Shown here: piece by piece, positions 9,533 to 20,773 of the stretch
Numbering within the stretch: position 1 is the first letter of the stretch
Layout: every line of letters begins with the position of its first letter
Assembly: GCA_036346405.1 (NCBI GenBank)
Contig: CM070546.1
Span: 110,549,684-110,613,683, forward strand
Source: Phyllostachys edulis
Taxonomy: Eukaryota; Streptophyta; Magnoliopsida; Poales; Poaceae
Direction of reading: 5' to 3'
Length of the DNA: 64,000 bases
Translations under genes and position numbers: made by a program
The notes under the pieces: model-generated
Database searches by the model: none
What the model saw: only the letters and a program-made list of their open reading frames with translations
Told to the model about the DNA's origin: nothing

Positions 9533-12500
9533 AATGCCTTTTTTGGAATATTAGAGGATTAGAGAAGGCTGCTAGGAGAAGACAGTTAAAGGAGCTAGTG
9601 TTTTCTGAACACTTAGATATTGTGGGGTTGCAGGAAACTATTAAGAAGGATTTCTCAGACAAAGAGCTCAAGAACCTGGTGGGTGACCTTCCTTTCAAAT
9701 GGCATTGGACCCCAGCAGCAGGGCATTCAGGGTGTTGGGAGTCAAGGAAGGCCTTCTTGAAGTGGAAAACTATGACTCAGGAAGATTTTTTGTCAGCATG
9801 GGGATTCGAAATAGAGCTACAAACTTCAGATGGGAAGTGATAGGAGTTTATGGCCCTACCAAGCATGAGCTCTCTCATACCTTTGTGGATGAACTGGATA
9901 GAAAATGTAAAAGTGTTGTGCTTCCTTTGGTAATGGGGGGGTGATTTTAACTTGATTAGGGTGGCTGGAGATAAAACTACTGGTAATTTGCATTTTGGTT
10001 TGATGGATCTTTTTAATGAGTTTATTTCTAAGAACAAGCTCTTCGAAATAAAGAAAAAGGGAGCTAGATTTACTTGGTCTAACATGCAGAATAATCCAAT
10101 TATGGTGAATTTGGATAGAGTCTTAGTTTCAACTGATTGGGAAAACAAATTTCCTCTTTGCCATGTGCATTGTTTGGTCAGAATTGGTTCAGATCATAGC
10201 CCTCTTTTGTTGAATTCTGGGGAGGGAGAGAAAGTTAAGACAGGAAGATTTTTCTTTGAAAAAAATGGTTGTGTTATGAGAATTTCAGGGGTTTAATTCA
10301 GAATAAATGGAGTGAGCTTAATAATAGAATTTCATAAGACTGTTATTCCATGGATAGATGGAATGGATGCATGGCATCCTTAAGAAGATTTTTGAGAGGA
10401 TGGGGAGCCAATTTAAATGGGGAGTACAAACTGAAGAAGAAAAGTGTTTTGGGGCAGATTAAAAAATTGGATTCTGAGGCAGAGCTTAGGGGGTTGAGTT
10501 ATGAGGATTGGATTCAGAGATATTCTCTGGAATCTGATTTAGAAAAGTTGTATGAAGTGAAAGAGAATCATTGGCAGCAAAGAGGAAGTGTAAAATGGAT
10601 CACACAAGGGGATTCCAACACAAGGTATTTCCATAATTGTGCTAATGGGAGGCGAAGGAAAAAAATCACATTTTCAGTTTGGAGCATAAAAAGGTCATTT
10701 TGAAAGATAGAGATGAGATTAGAAACCATGTGTATGATTATTATTAAAAAAAAATTGGTTTAGAAGGAGACCAAGAGGTGGGTTTGGCAGAAGGCTTTTG
10801 GGGCAATTGTTTCAGAGTCTCAGAGACAGATAATTTGCAATTGCTTCGTGATTTTACTGAATAAGAAGTGTGGAAGGTGACCAATGAGCTACCTGTGAAT
10901 TCAGCACCTGGTCCGAATGGTTTTCCTAGTATCTTCGTTAAAGAGTTTGGGGGGGGTGTATAAAGCCCAGTTTATGGCTTTGGTTAAAGACCTATCTTCA
11001 GGAGACCTGGATTTGAAAAGGTTAAACTTCAGGGTTATTACTTTGATTCCTAAACTCAAAGAGGCAAATAGCATTAAATAGTACATACCTATTTGTCTCC
11101 TTAATGTCAGCTTTAAGATCCTTACTAAACTTTTGGCTAATAGGCTGGGGTTAATTGCAGATAGAATTATTAATGAGAGTCAATCGGCTTTTATCAAAGG
11201 AAGGAATATTTTGGATGGGATGGTGGCTCTTCGTGAGATGTTTCATGAGTTTAAAGTTTCAAAAAGGAAAGGGGTGATTCTAAAACTGGATTTTGAGAAA
11301 GCATATGATAAAATTAATTGGAGGTTCTTGGAGGAAGTGATGGTGAGAAAAGGGTTCTCTGCTAAATGGATTCAGATAGTGATGAGCTCAGTCAAAGGGG
11401 GAAAGGTTTGAATTAATATAAATGGAGAAATGGGCACTTACTTTAAAACTTTTAAAGGATTAAGACAAGGAGACCCATTATCTCCCCTTCTCTTTAATCT
11501 GGCTACTGACGCTTTAGCAGGAATAATTAACAAAGCTCAAGATAGAGGTTTGGTTAAGGGGGTGATATCTCATTTAATTCCTAGAGGGGTCCCAATACTG
11601 CAATGTGCGGATGATACTGTGATTATGATGGACTATGGGGTGGAATACTTTCTGAACCTAAATTTTTTGTTATATTGTTTTGAGTGGATGTTAGGTTTGA
11701 AAATAAATTATCACAAAAGTGAAGTTTTTGTGTTAGGGGTGGATAATGAAGAAGCTAATAGAGTAGCAAATACATTCAATTGTAAGTTAGCTCAGCTATC
11801 CATGACATATTTGGGCATTCTAATTGGAAATAGGTGTTTAGGGGTGAAAGCAGCAGAAAACGTGATTAACAAACTAGGCAAAAGGCTAGACAATTGGTAA
11901 AGTAATTTGTTATCTTCTGGGGGCAGATTCGTTCTGGTAAACAGTTGTTTCAGTAGTCTTCCAATTTACACAATAGGGTTTTATAGACTTAACGAAGAGA
12001 CTCATAAAAAGATGGATTATATTAGAGCTAGATTTTTTTGGAGAGGAGCTAATGACAAGTTTAAGTATCACATGGTTAATTGGGGTGCTGTTTGTAGACC
12101 TAAAAAGTTTGGTGGTTTGGGGATTATAAACACAAGCGTAATGAATGATTGTCTTATGGTTAAATGGATTTGGAGAATTATCTCAGCTAACAAGGAACTT
12201 TGGTTTAATATTTTAAAAGCAAAGTATTTCCCTACAGGGCTGTTCAAAGATGCTAGAATCTTAGGTGGTTCTCAGTTCTGGAAAAATGTGATGAAAGTCA
12301 AAAAACTTTTCAATTTGGGTATTAAGTATAAGGTGGGGAATGGTCAGGATATTTCCTTTTGGGAGGATGTTTGGATCAATGAATGTTCATTTAAGATGAA
12401 ATACAATGGATTGTTCAATCTTTGCCAGTATCCTTCCATGAGTGTGGCTGCTGGGGTGAGAGGCGATAGTTAGGACATTCTCTTTAGAAGAAGTTTTGGG

Positions 12501-13211
12501 GTAGAGGAAAACCAACAATGGGAGGCCATTAAGATGGATGTTAAAGAGGTTGAGCTTGATGGTAACAGGGACAAATCAGTGTGGTGTTTAGAAAAAATTG
12601 GGGTTTTTTTAGTCAAATCCTTGTATAAGAATCTGTTATTTGGGGGTGTTAATAGTAGAAAGATGCTTAAGCTTTGGAAAAACAAATTCCCTTTGAAGGT
12701 CAAAATCTTTGTTTGGCTGTGTTATCAGAACAGAGTCCAAACTTTGGACCAGCTTAAGAAGAGGGGTTGGAAAGAAAATACAAATTGCCTTCTATGTGGT
12801 TTGGAAAAGAACATTGACCATGTATTGTTTTCTTGCAGTTTGTCGAAATTTTTCTGGATTTGTATAAAAGTGATTCTTAGCTGGGAGAATCACCCAACTT
12901 CTTTAGATGATTTTCAACTGAATTTGTTGGAAAAGAAGGGGGCTAATAATTACAATGTTGCTTTGTTTAGTTTTGCAGCTACGGCCTTGACTCTTTGGAG
13001 AATTAGGAACAAAATGGTGTTTGAGAGGATTTATATTAAGAATCCAGTAGATGTGATCTTCAAAATTTTATCTTGTTTGCAGCACTGGCGAGTTCTTTTA
13101 AAAGGGGATGATGGTGACAAGCTGGATAGCAACATGGCGACAACTGAAGCTTGGGTGAAAAACTTTTGTAATAGGAGATATTCCTCTTCTGATAGTTTGT
13201 ATAAAAACTAG
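9529..13211 (+). pseudogene. LINE ORF2: endonuclease and reverse transcriptase, broken
   Basis: ORF2 nicks the target and copies element RNA into the genome. The first ATG (9529) overlaps the ORF1 stop in the sequence ATGA. The endonuclease part shows WNIRGL, the catalytic glutamate in LQET, GGDFNLI after a G-run frameshift near 9940, and GSDHSPLL near 10190. The reverse transcriptase part shows KLDFEKAYDKINW (motif A), RQGDPLSPLLFNL (motif B) and CADDTVI (motif C, where Y or F normally stands before ADD). A C-terminal zf-RVT region lies at about 12680-12870 (FPLKVKIFVWL ... CLLCG ... DHVLFSC). Stops or shifts occur near 9838, 9940, 10294, 10703, 11410, 11898 and 12471. Confidence 0.93.
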
Positions 13212-13407
13212 CTGGTAGTAGGGTTGTTGCTGGTGTTTTGGATCCGTAGTTTGTATTAGTTATGTTGGCAGCTGAGTTGCTCTTTTGTTGTGCGTGCATT
13301 GCAAACTAGAATCCCCAGTCTTGCTTTCTGTTACTGGTTTCTTTGTAAGAACATTTATATGCTTTCTATTAAAAGCAGGGTTTTCCCTTCAAAAAAAAGA
13401 AAAAAAA

Positions 13408-13421
13408 GAGAGGGTGTGATA
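13408..13421. repeat. Target site duplication of the LINE (right)
   Basis: Perfect copy of GAGAGGGTGTGATA at 6168-6181, directly after the A-rich tail. Confidence 0.93.
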
Positions 13422-16400
13422 AACTGATAACTGAAAGATAGCAATAAGCCAGTAAGTACTATGGAACTATGGAAGGTTCTGAAAACAAAAGGTAAGTAAG
13501 TACTATGGAAGATAAGATACAGTGGCTTGGAGCATACTTGAACATGCAATTGGTCACATGTTCTAGCCCTGTTCATCCACTCATCCAACTTAGGTTCCAG
13601 AGTTAAGCTGCGTATTACAAATGCGAATAAGGACAAACTTGTGAACTTGAGGGGGATAACAAAATGGAATCTAAACAAGATAAATATACAAATTGACTAT
13701 GAATCAAGAGCATTTGAACAATCAAAATAATAAGTTGAGCTGATTATTCTAACCGTTCACGTCCTAACGTTGTCAAAATAGCTTCATGAGCCTTCTGAGC
13801 CTGACAACAAAAATGGAGACTATTCTCAGCAATGGATGTCCAAAGTACTAAAAAGACTAGTAGTTCCTCAAGATGTTAGTACAAAACAAATGGAAGGCAC
13901 GCACTTTTAGAAGCAGAGAGATGTGCCAAATATTCGAAACATCTTATAGACTAACAATGCATTCAACCTGAAAACTTAATTTCATGAATCAGTCCAAAGC
14001 AGAAATGAAATGTGAATACTGAATACGATTATCAGTGTCATACCGGAACATGGCAAAACTGTGAAAGCTTTTCTTTGACATTTTTATGCAGAGGCTGAAA
14101 ATTATGGATGAAAGGTGCCCGTTAGAATCAAATGTTCAAATGGACAATATAAGGGTGTAAATAAAACAAGAGAACATAAAAGATGTACTGTTGCGCTTTG
14201 GCAAGCTAGAATGTTTGGCGTCAATCCAAGCTCTCGAAGGCTCTGAACACTGTATTGCGCAGGCTTAGTTTTCTGCATTTTTCAGTTACAACAAGTATAG
14301 AAGGGACTCATTTGATTGATATTCAGTAAAACCAATCACATCTTGAAAATTGAAAACAAACGATAAACGTCCAGCATGTTCTGGACTTCTACCTGTTCTC
14401 CATCAATGTTTATAACGGGGACAAGACTGATGTACCAAACAAAAATTGTTAGGCCCTGGATACAAGAGGTAGACAATTAGGCCAAGCAACTAGCTGAAAA
14501 GAACCAAATTACCAAATTCTTCAGCAAAATCTAGACAAGTATTTCACCAGCGCGGTATGAAAACCGGCTCAACGCTTCGACGAATGGTCTCGACTCGATA
14601 TCTCCTGCATAATTAAGAATGGTTCCATTTCAATTCTCAAATGAACAATACGAGATTTTTTTTTTTTTTAAATATTGTTCTAATCGCATCCCAATTTCCA
14701 GACCTATTGTTCCTCCCAACTCAATGATACAAACATCAGGTAGCCCTTCTCTCCCATCAACAGGCATCATTGCAACACGTTCGATCCATTCTTGTATCAC
14801 ATCCGTAATGTGCGGTATGACCTTAGGAGGATCAGAAAAAAGACGAGTAACAGCTTCCATGAGCATTTTGTATAGATGAAAGCACAGCATCTATGAAATG
14901 TACTTCAGGACTGTACTGACAAACCTGAACTGTTTTTCCTAGATAATCACCTCTTCTCTCCTTAGCTATCACATACTGTAAAACAATCATTATAGGTCAA
15001 GCTACATCTGAGAAAACGGGTAAGAAAGTTGTATACATTGGTAAATTGCAGAGAACATGACAAGTTTAGTGCCTGATAAATCTTGCCGGCTGTTATGTTG
15101 TCGTCTCCGATTAATTGAACATCCAAGAATCTCTCGTAGTTTCCAAGATCCATGTCAACCTGAAACATCACGATGTATCAGTCTTATAATAACGTTCTTA
15201 TCAAAATTTTGCAGATTACCATTTACCATCAGTTGAGTAAGCATGCATCCAAAAAGGATATTAGTATTACTACCACAGTACCACACTAACTCGTCTGATT
15301 GATACAATGACAGAACTAACTCTTACCTCGCTGCCGTCATCCAAAACAAAAACCTCACCGTGCTCGGAAGGAGACATGGTTCCAGCATCAGTATTCAAAT
15401 ACGGAACTGTATTTGTGTGTTAATGAGACATAATTTAGTAAGTGAATATGGCATCAATAAACAGAAAAAAGCGAAAATAAAGCAAACATTTCACCAAGTA
15501 CTGAAAATCTGACCATTCTTATAACTAGAAAAGACATTGTAGATTTATAAAAGAAAATTCCTTCTCTCTCTTTAATAGAGCGGCAGTGCCCTTGCCTTAT
15601 TTGAAAAAAAAGAAGATTTAGGAAAGAAAATTCAGAACTAGTTTGGGCACAACACAAAAGAGAAAAATAAATAAATAAAAGAAGGCAGAAACTTAACAAA
15701 TGGTAACTTGGACTAATAACAATCGAGTGAACAAAACAGCATTACCAAATTGTAACTTGGACTAACAACAATCGAGTGAACAAAAAAGCATCACTGGAAG
15801 TTCAATTTGACAATTGATTAATAAACAGGTTTAGTTCAAGATATCCTAAAGTTTGAACGGCCTGTCCATCAATATATTCAGTACCGTATTCAGAAAAGAG
15901 AAAAATAAACAATCCGAAGAACCCAAGTAAAACCTACCCAAGAGTGAAGAGGCACACAGTTCCACTGAAAGTAAGGTAAAAGGAAAGACAGAAAGACACT
16001 CAAAATCATTCCTGCCTGTCTTGATCAAAACAGAGCAAACCATTAACTCGCTCTACTGAACCAGAAAAGAAGTGAACGAACAAGAACCAAATGAAAAGAC
16101 TTGCCAATCTTGATGAAGGTGACTCGCAAACCGCAGGCCTTGAGGACGACGCCGATGCTGCTTGCGGCGACGCCCTTCCCTAGCCCGCTCACCACGCCTC
16201 CGGTCACCACTACATACTTCATCTTCCCCACGCACGCGACCACAGGCCAAACCAAAGTCTCAGAACTTGCTTCTTGCAGGAAACAAATGGATCAACTGAA
16301 AGACATATATGTGACTCCCTGCTCCAACAAGAAAGCCACGGGCTACTGCTCAAGGCTGAAGACGAGCAAGAATCGGAAGAGAAATCATTGCTCTTGATCA

Positions 16401-16483
16401 CACTATAACTTAGGTAGGATAAAATGGCGCGCGCGGCGCTCCCTTGATCAACGATTTAACATGCCAGGACGACAAGAACAGAT

Positions 16484-19360
16484 TGAAACACCTGAAAAAT
16501 TTCAAAGTTTGAAAATTAGTTTGAATTCAAAATCGAATTTCAAAATTCAAATCAAAAATCAAATTTCGGCCAAAATTCGCCCAAATCCAAACCCTAACCC
16601 TAACCCGCCTTCCCCCTTCCCCTTCCCGCTTTCCCCTCACGGCCGCGCCTCCACCCCTCGCCACCTTCGCCGCGTGGCGCTTGATCCTTGCCGCCTCCAC
16701 CTAGCGTCGCCATGGAGCACTGCCGCCAACGCCTTGGCCGCCTGCACTAAGCTGCAACAGGCCACCGCCACCTCCCGCCACCTCTCTGCCGCTCACGCGC
16801 CACCTGCCACCGCGCCCAGTGGTGGTGGCGCCACCTCCATTGCGCCCGATGAGGCGCGGCATATCTCGCCTCGACCCGCCCTCCGTCTGCCGCTGACCTC
16901 CGCCACCGCCTTTGCCCTCGCCTACCACCTCACCTCTCTGGACGCCCATGTCTGTCGCCAGACCTCCCATCGCTCCGCGCCTCATGGTCTATAAAGCCGC
17001 CCGCTCGGCCTCTTCAACCCGCACCAACCCAACCCTCCTCCTTCGTCCCCGACGCCGGTAAGTCGTCGCCGCCGCCTCGGTTCCCCTTCCGAAGAACAAC
17101 CCCACCTCAAGCAAATCCCACCCACCCAAAGCCAAACAAACCCCAGAGCCCTACCTACCCTCTCCGGTCACTGGCATGGAATCGGATCTGTGCTTGCCGC
17201 CGCCTCACGCCTCAAAACCCTAAAACCCGACGCCAAAACACACTCCCAAAACCCTAGGGTCTAGAGGACTTACCGGCGAGCCGCCTTGCGCTCTCTCCCT
17301 GTCCCTTGTTGGTCCCGCCGTCGCCGTCGTAAAGCCTTGCCGCGCTCCCAAGCCGCCTCGCTCGCTCATCGCGTGCCACGCGCCATGGGCGCTTTTAACT
17401 GCTTGACAGCGCACAGCGTTCTAGCGGCTTTTTGGCATATGCGTTACAGTAATGGGCCGCAAGCGTTTGCCCATTTTCTTTTTGGGTTTGCCACAGTGTT
17501 TCAATTCTTGTGTGGCCCAAAGACTGCTCACTTAAAGCCGCCCAAGATCTTGTTCATGCACGATAAATATAGGTTTTATTTCCAAAAATTTCAGATTTTG
17601 CGCAATAATTTCTAATTACTGTTCTTAAGCCTAAAATGGTGATTTATTATTGTTTATATCTAATTAATAGGTATGAATAATAATGTGATCATGATTTCTT
17701 TGAAAACCCTAACTTGAGTTTAAATAGCCTTTTGATCACCTCGAACTCCAAAACCTAATCCTAACTCTATCTAGCCATTTCCAACTCCTTTACCTCTTTA
17801 AGTTGATTTCCTTTCTTCTTTTATATTTTTGTTGTAGTTGGATCTTTTTCTGGGCTCGTTCCTTGTTGAGCCAGAGTTTTATTGGTTTTGTGTCTTGCGC
17901 TAGGTTTCGACGCGACGAGCCAACTCAGACTTCGCAGACAGGACTCGGCATGTGAGACGGTTCGTGGATTTCGAACAAGGAGGCAAGTTGCATACCTTGA
18001 ACATATTGAACCTACATGTCATATATTAATATTGTTATCTTCATTAAAATATTTTAGCCAAGTATTTCAACAAAGAAATAATACTTTGGAATGCCATGTT
18101 GAGTAGTTATAAATCCTTAAACCACCCATTCTTGTAAGCCATATTCACCTTGACAAACTTGGTTCACATAAAATATCAGCAAATATTCTGTTAAGTCATA
18201 CAAAACTCTGTTCTAAATACTGTTAAGGAAAGTTGGCTTTAGGCCAATAGGATTTTGGTGTAAGTTGAGGGTTGTGTCCATTGAGTTGGAAAACCCAATA
18301 TACTTGGTAAAATTGGGTCATCAGTGAGATCAAGAGGTGGGTAACAATGTGTTAGGCCATCGCCTCGCTGGGTGACATGTAAGGACAAGAACCTTGTGCT
18401 CGAGAATGAACACGAGAACCGCTCAACCACATGCGTGGTCATTACTCCCTAGCTTAGTACTTTGCTCATCCAATTGAATATCTGATATCAAAGGTGAGGC
18501 AGGTGTACCCCTAAGGACACTCTTGGTTCTTACAGCGGTATGGGCCCGTCACAATCGGGTCTGAGTCCACTATTGGCGGTGGTCTCCGAGGGTATGGATT
18601 AAGATCTACCGGGTAGAGGCTAAAAGGATAAGCAGTGAAAAAGCTTTGTTATCCTTACTCGGCCAGCGCAAACATGTTGCGTGTCAATGTGAGTTTGTGA
18701 TATCGTGTGGGTAAAGTTGGGCAACTCTGCGAGTGTAATCAATGTTATTGAATACACCGTGCTTAGGTTAATGAAGCTATGTTCATGGGTGATGCCAACA
18801 TACTGAAGCATAAGTAGAATTTTACAGATGTTAATTGGTAATTTCAGAAGTTGTTAACCCTGTGGCTATATTTATTCTTGTTTCTTGTCTTTATTTACGT
18901 TAAAGCTTTTAAAGTCAACTATTGCATTCCACATATACCTGTTTGGTAAAACTGTACCATTCCTTTGACATTTCCAGCATATAGTTAAATAGCATTTCCT
19001 ATGCAATTTGCTGAGTACGATAGTTGTACTCATTCTTGCTTAAACAATCAATGAAGAGTTTTGGGAAGATCGTGTGTGCTCTACGAGCAAGAAGAACCGT
19101 GAGACTTTGACGACCATTGGTACTAGGGTCTCGATACGCCCAAGCTTCTGTGGTGCTAGCTTTCTTTTGAAGTGTATTATATTACTTTCGGGCTCAAATG
19201 CCTGCTTCCGCTTTAAAACTGGCTGTTAAGCCCTATCTGCTGTAATAAAAGTCTGTCTTTTGTTGTAATCGTTTGCTTGCTTGTGAAACCACGACTTTAC
19301 AACTGAACATCCTGGACAGTTGTAAAGAATCTAGCGATCCCTAGTTTTGGGGTCGTTACA
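16484..19360 (+). repeat. 5' LTR of the gypsy element
   Basis: 2877 bp, TGAAACACC...GTCGTTACA. The first 900 bp are GC-rich, open in several frames and contain short CCCTAA-like runs. The rest is AT-rich and nearly identical to the 3' LTR. Differences from the 3' LTR cluster as small indels in the GC-rich part. Confidence 0.95.
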
Positions 19361-19364
19361 AAAG

Positions 19365-19376
19365 TGGTATCAGAGC
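19365..19376 (+). promoter_or_regulatory. Primer binding site (initiator tRNA-Met type)
   Basis: TGGTATCAGAGC begins 4 nt after the 5' LTR and is complementary to the 3' end of plant initiator tRNA-Met. It would prime minus-strand DNA synthesis. Confidence 0.93.
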
Positions 19377-19608
19377 CGGCTTGACCGTAAGTTGAGACCT
19401 TAGCTTGGTTATAGGTTTGAAGACCTTTAAAACTAATAATTTCAAAAACTACAAAAGAATTCTCAAAACAAAAATATAAGTATTAAATTGCTGTCTCTTT
19501 TCCTCTCTTGCTACCTCACCTTACTTAGACTTGAAAAACTTGTGTTGTTTTCCTAAAAAGATTTATCTCCTCTTAACTAACTATTCAAACTTTCCGTCTG
19601 GCAGGAAG

Positions 19609-20448
19609 ATGCAGAATTCCTACTCCGACCACTCGATGTTTAGAGGATGGAGCAAAAGACTACTCGAGATGATGCAGTTTATCAGCGCCACAGCTGAACA
19701 ATTGCCTGTTTTCCATACAGAGGAACAAATCTGTGATGGAAAAAGGTACCATTGGAAGGCTTGGATAGATCTGGCCCCGTTAGCTTACAAACCTGACGAT
19801 GAATGTCGGTTTGTGGACCAGCGCTGCAGAGAGAGGGAAGCGATACAGGATGCCGCAAGGCAGCGAGGCTACACTGCGGAAGATTATGATTCGAGTTTGA
19901 ACACTCGAGTACCGGTGATCCACGAAGGGAGCGATGGATCCAGCTTCCAAATTCCTTGTCCAGATGATGATGAAGATCCCCGCATTCGTGAAGTCGCCAC
20001 CCACATTCTAACTCAAGAGATTCTATACACTAGGGTGTTGAAGGAGTATCAGAAGGTGCAGGGGAAGTATCACTTGGCCAAGCACGGGATCAAGAACATG
20101 CAGAGAGAGTTATGCCGTCGTTATGACCCGAATCAGGGGACTGGTTCAGTTTGTGATGAGAGCCCCGACATTCCTGATGATCCAACAGTGGACTATACAC
20201 TGAGATCACCGGATTACACCCCTTTATCTCCGGTGTATACTCCAGAGTCACCTCCAGGCGCTCGCCCTCACCCAACGGGCATAGCACGCTTCTACCGTCG
20301 CCGTTTCCGAGGATCCAACAAGGGAAAGGAGAAGGTGGAAGAGCCGAAACCCAACCAGCAGGTGACGAAGGCCATTGAAGAAGAGGAGGAGGACCCAGAG
20401 ATGCTGATCCGCTACACCAGCAGCAACCCTCCATCTAGTGGATGGTAG
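19609..20448 (+). CDS. Extra ORF (ORF0) of the gypsy element, function unknown
   Basis: An uninterrupted 279-residue frame lies between the primer binding site and gag. I chose ATG 19609 (MQNSYSDHSMFRGW) because the upstream in-frame extension lacks an ATG. The sequence just before it (TCTGGCAG then GAAG) looks like a splice acceptor. The protein is acidic, with a central predicted helix (about residues 115-165), a Ser/Pro-rich segment containing RSPDYTPLSPVYTPESPP, a basic patch RFYRRRFRGSNKGKEK and a glutamate run near the end. No known domain is recognised. It is the only intact frame in the element. Extra ORFs 5' of gag are known in some grass gypsy families, but their role is not settled. 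Confidence 0.75.
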   Translation: MQNSYSDHSMFRGWSKRLLEMMQFISATAEQLPVFHTEEQICDGKRYHWKAWIDLAPLAYKPDDECRFVDQRCREREAIQDAARQRGYTAEDYDSSLNTRVPVIHEGSDGSSFQIPCPDDDEDPRIREVATHILTQEILYTRVLKEYQKVQGKYHLAKHGIKNMQRELCRRYDPNQGTGSVCDESPDIPDDPTVDYTLRSPDYTPLSPVYTPESPPGARPHPTGIARFYRRRFRGSNKGKEKVEEPKPNQQVTKAIEEEEEDPEMLIRYTSSNPPSSGW

Positions 20449-20773
20449 AGCTTTCCGCAAGGTGTTAGATTACGATAGAGTATTGTAGATCCACCTACTT
20501 TAGTAGTAGAACGACTTTTGATTGTAAGAAAAGTTGTGTATTGTACTCTAAGTAGTATACATCCAGCTTTTGTAAATTAATTTGTCTACTTTGTGTGAAA
20601 TATAATAAATAAGTTGTTTCCCCTATCCATATCTGTATATCATCCTTGTCAAAAGTGATTTCCTTCTGTTCGTCTTAATCACTTACCTATTGCTTTCACC
20701 GCTCATCTAAAAATCTGAATCTTACTTATCTTACTGTGTTTGGTCAAAACCGCTGCAGAAGTAAATTCACAAG

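Larger units (their letters stand above)
6182..13407 (+). mobile_element. Structurally full-length L1-type LINE
   Basis: A 7.2-kb non-LTR retrotransposon lies antisense in a CTP synthase intron. It starts GGGGCCTGTG directly after the left target duplication and ends in an A-rich tail (13391-13407) before the right one. It carries a GC-rich 5' leader, ORF1 with a zinc-knuckle region, and ORF2 with apurinic endonuclease, reverse transcriptase and a C-terminal zf-RVT region. Both reading frames contain several stops and frameshifts, so it is inactive, but the precise ends show a complete rather than 5'-truncated insertion. Confidence 0.95.
2295..16222 (-). pseudogene. CTP synthase pseudogene, multi-exon, interrupted by transposons
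   Basis: CTP synthase makes CTP from UTP, ATP and glutamine, using an N-terminal synthetase and a C-terminal class I glutaminase domain. Reading the minus strand I find exons in family order: 16105-16222 (starts MKYVVVTGGVVSGLGKG), 15327-15406, 15073-15159, 14925-14975, 14704-14821, 14548-14604, 14393-14455, 14189-14272, 14044-14094, a degenerate exon near 13822-13885, about 13756-13800, 13538-13607, 6053-6115, 4543-4632, 4384-4430, 3223-4278 (split by a hAT), 3051-3136, 2907-2955, 2720-2800, 2515-2608 and 2295-2398 (stop at 2295). Lesions: exon 14393-14455 lacks 2 nt, which shifts the frame. Joining exons 1 and 2 gives KIVPYLN where the family has KIDPYLN, losing the Asp that binds metal. 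The donor at 15073 is GC. The acceptor before 4632 reads AA. Exon 4384-4430 hits a stop. The glutaminase HPEF is RPEF, losing the catalytic His, although the GICLGMQ cysteine remains. Exon 6053-6115 is partly duplicated at 4797-4876. Family identity is very secure; loss of function is nearly certain. Confidence 0.92.

Noticed and set aside
16461..16994. Proline/alanine-rich open frames in the 5' LTR (and the matching 25386-26120 region in the 3' LTR)
   Set aside because: They lie in GC-rich LTR sequence, are open in several frames and are not conserved between the two LTRs because of indels.
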